17,144 nucleotides of DNA. Origin: Paludibacter sp. Its GTDB lineage: Bacteria; Bacteroidota; Bacteroidia; Bacteroidales; Paludibacteraceae. Below, piece by piece: positions 14,527-17,144 of this stretch. The notes beneath the pieces were generated by a model. It did no database searches. It was not told where the DNA came from and worked only from the letters and a program-made list of their open reading frames with translations. A program made the translations under genes and the position numbers. The DNA is taken from positions 1 to 17,144 of the forward strand of contig JAQWCZ010000007.1 of NCBI GenBank assembly GCA_028705705.1, in the 5' to 3' direction. Positions within the stretch are counted from its first letter, which is position 1. Each line of letters starts with the position of its first letter.

Positions 14527-17043
14527 CTACCAGGTAATCACCAGCTCACCGTTGACATTTGTATATTCGTAGTAATTTCCGTCGAAACCACTGCCTTTTT
14601 TTGATTCCAAAATAATTTCCTTTGCCGGATAGTGATTGTTCTGGGGCATGGCTTTGTAATACTCATCACCACCTTCCGGATAAATTCTTACTGTCGCATT
14701 TTTCAAACCTGAAAGGCCGATTTTACGTTTTACCTTGAATTCCACCGGAGCCATTTCACGACACGCAACTATTCCATCTTCCTGTTCTACGAAAACACGA
14801 CATTCTTTATTCCATGATTTCGGCATGCGATAAGTTGAAGAACCATTTACCAACAGGGTTTCAGTGCCAGTAAAAACCGGTGCTCCCTGTGGAAATCTGA
14901 AATGCTGTTCAATCGTTTGGTTTGGGACATAGCCTGAGAAATAATATCCGTTTCCGTGTTTTGAAATGCAATTAACCGGATTTCTCAGTCCTGCTTCTTT
15001 TTTATTGAAGAAGATGGAATAACCCAACTCAGACAAACCATAGCGCATCATAGAACCTCCGATAAATAATTTTTTCGGATCATCATTTGAAAGCAACATG
15101 CCTCCTGTATAAGTAGCCGAGTTGGTGCCCCTTATGTAGCAAACAGCTCCTCCGTTCCAATCCTGACTTTCCCGCAGTACAACCACATCGCGTTTTTTGC
15201 CTCCTTGTGATACACTTGCCAGCGCACGGGTATCTTTGTTCTTTTTGTTGGCAATCATGGTTTCGATTCCACCACCCGACATATTGGCATCGTGACGTAT
15301 CACGTTTGACAGCAGAACCTCATCCCTTCGAAGACTTGATTTCAGTTTAAATGTGCCTGTTAAAGGCTCATCCAGACGAAGATTGATAAAGTCAAGAAAT
15401 TCACGACTACCATGTCCGGTTGGTCCGTACAACATCAGTTTTCCACCTTTTCTGACAAAATTCATGAGTTGTTTTTCTACGCTGGAGCCTGCATCCGGCA
15501 CAACAGTCACCAAAACCGAAGCATCGAAAACTTTGTTTCCCTGTTCCATGAGCGAAGCAAAATTAGTTGTCGAAACCACTGTATTCATTGGGAAACCATC
15601 GTTAATGGCCTGTCGCACAAACCAGTCGCCATAGAAAATCTCCTCCAGTCGCGAAGGATCATGAAAAGCATAATTATGGTATTCATCGAAAGGATATACC
15701 CAAACCACCTGTCCTGCAGCATCAGGAGCATTTCTGCGCGCCTGTAAAATATGCGGTATGACTTCGTTGGGTACCTGATCGGGCATGTTACCATAAGAAT
15801 CATCAATCGACAAGAAATTCAGATGAGTTGGCAGTTTGATTTCACCTTTACTGTCGATGCGGGTAACCGCCATCGGCATATAAATATCGTGCGATTCGCG
15901 GCCATAGCGATCCAGCCAGGGACTGTTTGCCCACCAGGGGTCATGGGTATAGAAGCGGAAGATATATCGGTCGTCAGGCAGTTCAGCCATGCGCGACATG
16001 AAACCGGTAAGTTCCAGTCCGAAATCACCATCCAAAGCTGCCCAGGGAGAATTAGGCGGAGGCAGGATATTAAAGTTTCCTTCATAAATGCTTTTTAAGT
16101 CCACCCCATCCCGGGCAAGGTCAATACCTGCTGAAAGGTTGGTCCCGCGTGTTTCCACCCTGAAATCGGGACAACCTTCGCGAAAAGAGGTCCAGAATAA
16201 CAAAATCTTACTTTGAATATCCCTCATTTTCTCCCCGTGAAATTCCTTTCCATCGAAAATAGCACCGATGGTATTCCAGGTTTCCATACCAAAGCCAAAG
16301 CCATTCGACAACCACAGGTAATCAAATCCTAAATCCCCCAAAAATGCAGTACTTTGTTTACCCAGGAAAGTGCCGAACAGTGTTCCCTGCGGAATACCCT
16401 CAGGATAAGCGGCATAATGGTGAGCATCCGCATTGAGCGTAGCATAACACACCACGAAAGATTTGGTGCCCATGGTATTGGCCATACAAATTTCGGGGTG
16501 ACGTTTGTATTTAAAAGTCGAAATAGCGAACTCAGGACCAGGATCAAAAGTGGCACCCACACGGATGGGTTTTCCGGTTGCTTTGCGACCCTCTTCCTTA
16601 ATAACCTGAACAATAAATTTCAGGTCACCATAGGTAAATACCGGTGGTTCTTCGATATAGGTGTAAGCCCTGTCATGTAAGGTCAACGACCTGGGACCCG
16701 AATTAATAGGATGGGGAGCATTCGGATTCCCGATGTATTTAGCCCACTCCAACTCCTGATTCAGGTTGCCGGAATAGTCTAGAATTTCAGACCCGTCGGA
16801 TGTCCAAAGCATTACAGAAACCGTATCAGCATGTTGTATCAAGGACTGCCATTGCTGAAAGGCATGTTGACAAACAGACCGGATATATGCTTTATCGTTT
16901 TTCTTAAACGGTTTCAGCGACATTTCCAGGGTAATGTTGTTAAATCCCTTTACCTGTTTTAAATTTACAGATGATGCAACAACGTTGGAAGTCATAAAGA
17001 TCATTCCCAACAAGATAACGGAACTTAAATACTTGATACGCAT
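14527..17043 (-). CDS. Secreted glycoside-hydrolase-like protein, unrecognised family
   Basis: No named family is recognised with confidence. I choose the ATG at 17043 (838 aa): it gives a clean signal peptide (MRIKYLSSVILLGMIFM...VVASS), while the longer open frame to 17085 begins with TTG and adds 14 residues ahead of that signal. Residues about 35-480 look like a TIM-barrel catalytic part with many aromatic/acid clusters: NNITLEMSLKPF, VMLWTSDGSEILDYSG, GATFDPGPEF, DYLWLSNGFGFGMETW, PDFRVETRGTN, DGDFGLELTGF, FYTHDPWW, WVYPFDEYHNY. Residues about 505-545 (FDASVLVTVVPDAG, then LMNFVRKGGKLMLYGPTG) resemble the Rossmann/GATase-like domain found after the barrel in beta-galactosidase-type enzymes. 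A strand-rich C-terminal part follows. It is the first complete gene of the operon seen here, coupled to the beta-helix gene by a 3-bp gap. Glycosidase activity is inferred from fold hints and context. Confidence 0.85.
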   Translation of the reverse strand: MRIKYLSSVILLGMIFMTSNVVASSVNLKQVKGFNNITLEMSLKPFKKNDKAYIRSVCQHAFQQWQSLIQHADTVSVMLWTSDGSEILDYSGNLNQELEWAKYIGNPNAPHPINSGPRSLTLHDRAYTYIEEPPVFTYGDLKFIVQVIKEEGRKATGKPIRVGATFDPGPEFAISTFKYKRHPEICMANTMGTKSFVVCYATLNADAHHYAAYPEGIPQGTLFGTFLGKQSTAFLGDLGFDYLWLSNGFGFGMETWNTIGAIFDGKEFHGEKMRDIQSKILLFWTSFREGCPDFRVETRGTNLSAGIDLARDGVDLKSIYEGNFNILPPPNSPWAALDGDFGLELTGFMSRMAELPDDRYIFRFYTHDPWWANSPWLDRYGRESHDIYMPMAVTRIDSKGEIKLPTHLNFLSIDDSYGNMPDQVPNEVIPHILQARRNAPDAAGQVVWVYPFDEYHNYAFHDPSRLEEIFYGDWFVRQAINDGFPMNTVVSTTNFASLMEQGNKVFDASVLVTVVPDAGSSVEKQLMNFVRKGGKLMLYGPTGHGSREFLDFINLRLDEPLTGTFKLKSSLRRDEVLLSNVIRHDANMSGGGIETMIANKKNKDTRALASVSQGGKKRDVVVLRESQDWNGGAVCYIRGTNSATYTGGMLLSNDDPKKLFIGGSMMRYGLSELGYSIFFNKKEAGLRNPVNCISKHGNGYYFSGYVPNQTIEQHFRFPQGAPVFTGTETLLVNGSSTYRMPKSWNKECRVFVEQEDGIVACREMAPVEFKVKRKIGLSGLKNATVRIYPEGGDEYYKAMPQNNHYPAKEIILESKKGSGFDGNYYEYTNVNGELVITW

Positions 17044-17094
17044 ACTATAAAAACTAAAATTCAACAATACAATAATTGAGTACAAGCCGATAAA

Positions 17095-17144
17095 TTATAA
17101 TACCAGTTTGTGGAGTTCCTGACCTTCGCTGCTTTCTACAAATA
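17095..17144 (-). CDS. Possible C-terminal end of an upstream operon gene (cut by window edge)
   Basis: On the - strand one frame reads FVESSEGQELHKLVL and then TAA (stop at 17095-17097). The composition looks like real protein, while one of the other two frames has a stop at once and the other reads as an Arg-rich non-protein-like string. If real, the gene ends 51 bp before the 17043 ATG, and the operon continues to the right of the window. No TAnnTTTG promoter box is seen in the 51-bp gap. Fifteen codons are too few to name a product. Confidence 0.5.
   Translation of the reverse strand, partial: FVESSEGQELHKLVL

Noticed and set aside
17044..17085. A 14-residue N-terminal extension of the 838-aa secreted protein, starting at TTG
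   Set aside because: The extension precedes a good signal peptide that begins at the ATG at 17043, and TTG starts are rare. The ATG start is preferred.

Overview
The window looks like a chromosomal segment of a Bacteroidales/Bacteroidota organism. The clues are TAnnTTTG-type promoter boxes, AT-rich leaders without strong Shine-Dalgarno sequences, Bacteroidota-style PNPase and PBP4 proteins, and a cluster of secreted glycan-degrading enzymes. No tRNA, rRNA, CRISPR array or insertion sequence was seen.

Left part, + strand (1-4777): the 3' part of pnp (PNPase) ends at a clear intrinsic terminator. It is followed by a dacB-type PBP4 gene (D-Ala-D-Ala carboxypeptidase/endopeptidase) and then by a PLP-dependent lyase of the tryptophanase/tyrosine phenol-lyase family. 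The lyase is unusual. Its specificity positions look like tyrosine phenol-lyase, but an otherwise conserved PLP-contacting Arg is Leu. Its leader holds a promoter-like box, a 9-codon ORF and a terminator-like hairpin, which suggests attenuation. A bidirectional terminator at 4787-4819 separates this part from the convergent operon.

Right part, - strand (17144 down to 4844): seven closely spaced genes form a carbohydrate-use operon, probably entered from a further gene whose last codons lie at the window edge. In transcription order they are: a secreted, apparently uncharacterised glycoside-hydrolase-like protein (838 aa); a secreted right-handed beta-helix protein with an extra C-terminal module; a GH5 (subfamily 2-like) lipoprotein; an MFS transporter of the ACS type; an L-arabinose/L-fucose isomerase-family enzyme with all four metal ligands; a GH78 alpha-L-rhamnosidase lipoprotein; and a sodium:solute symporter. 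Gaps are 3, 15, 38, 83, 23 and 5 bp. The only sizeable gap, before the isomerase, holds a long hairpin/palindrome.

Taken together, the operon fits depolymerisation of a rhamnose-containing plant or algal glycan outside the cytoplasm, uptake of the products by two different inner-membrane transporters, and isomerisation of a released aldose. No SusC/SusD pair, sugar kinase or regulator lies in the window, so the substrate is inferred only from enzyme families.
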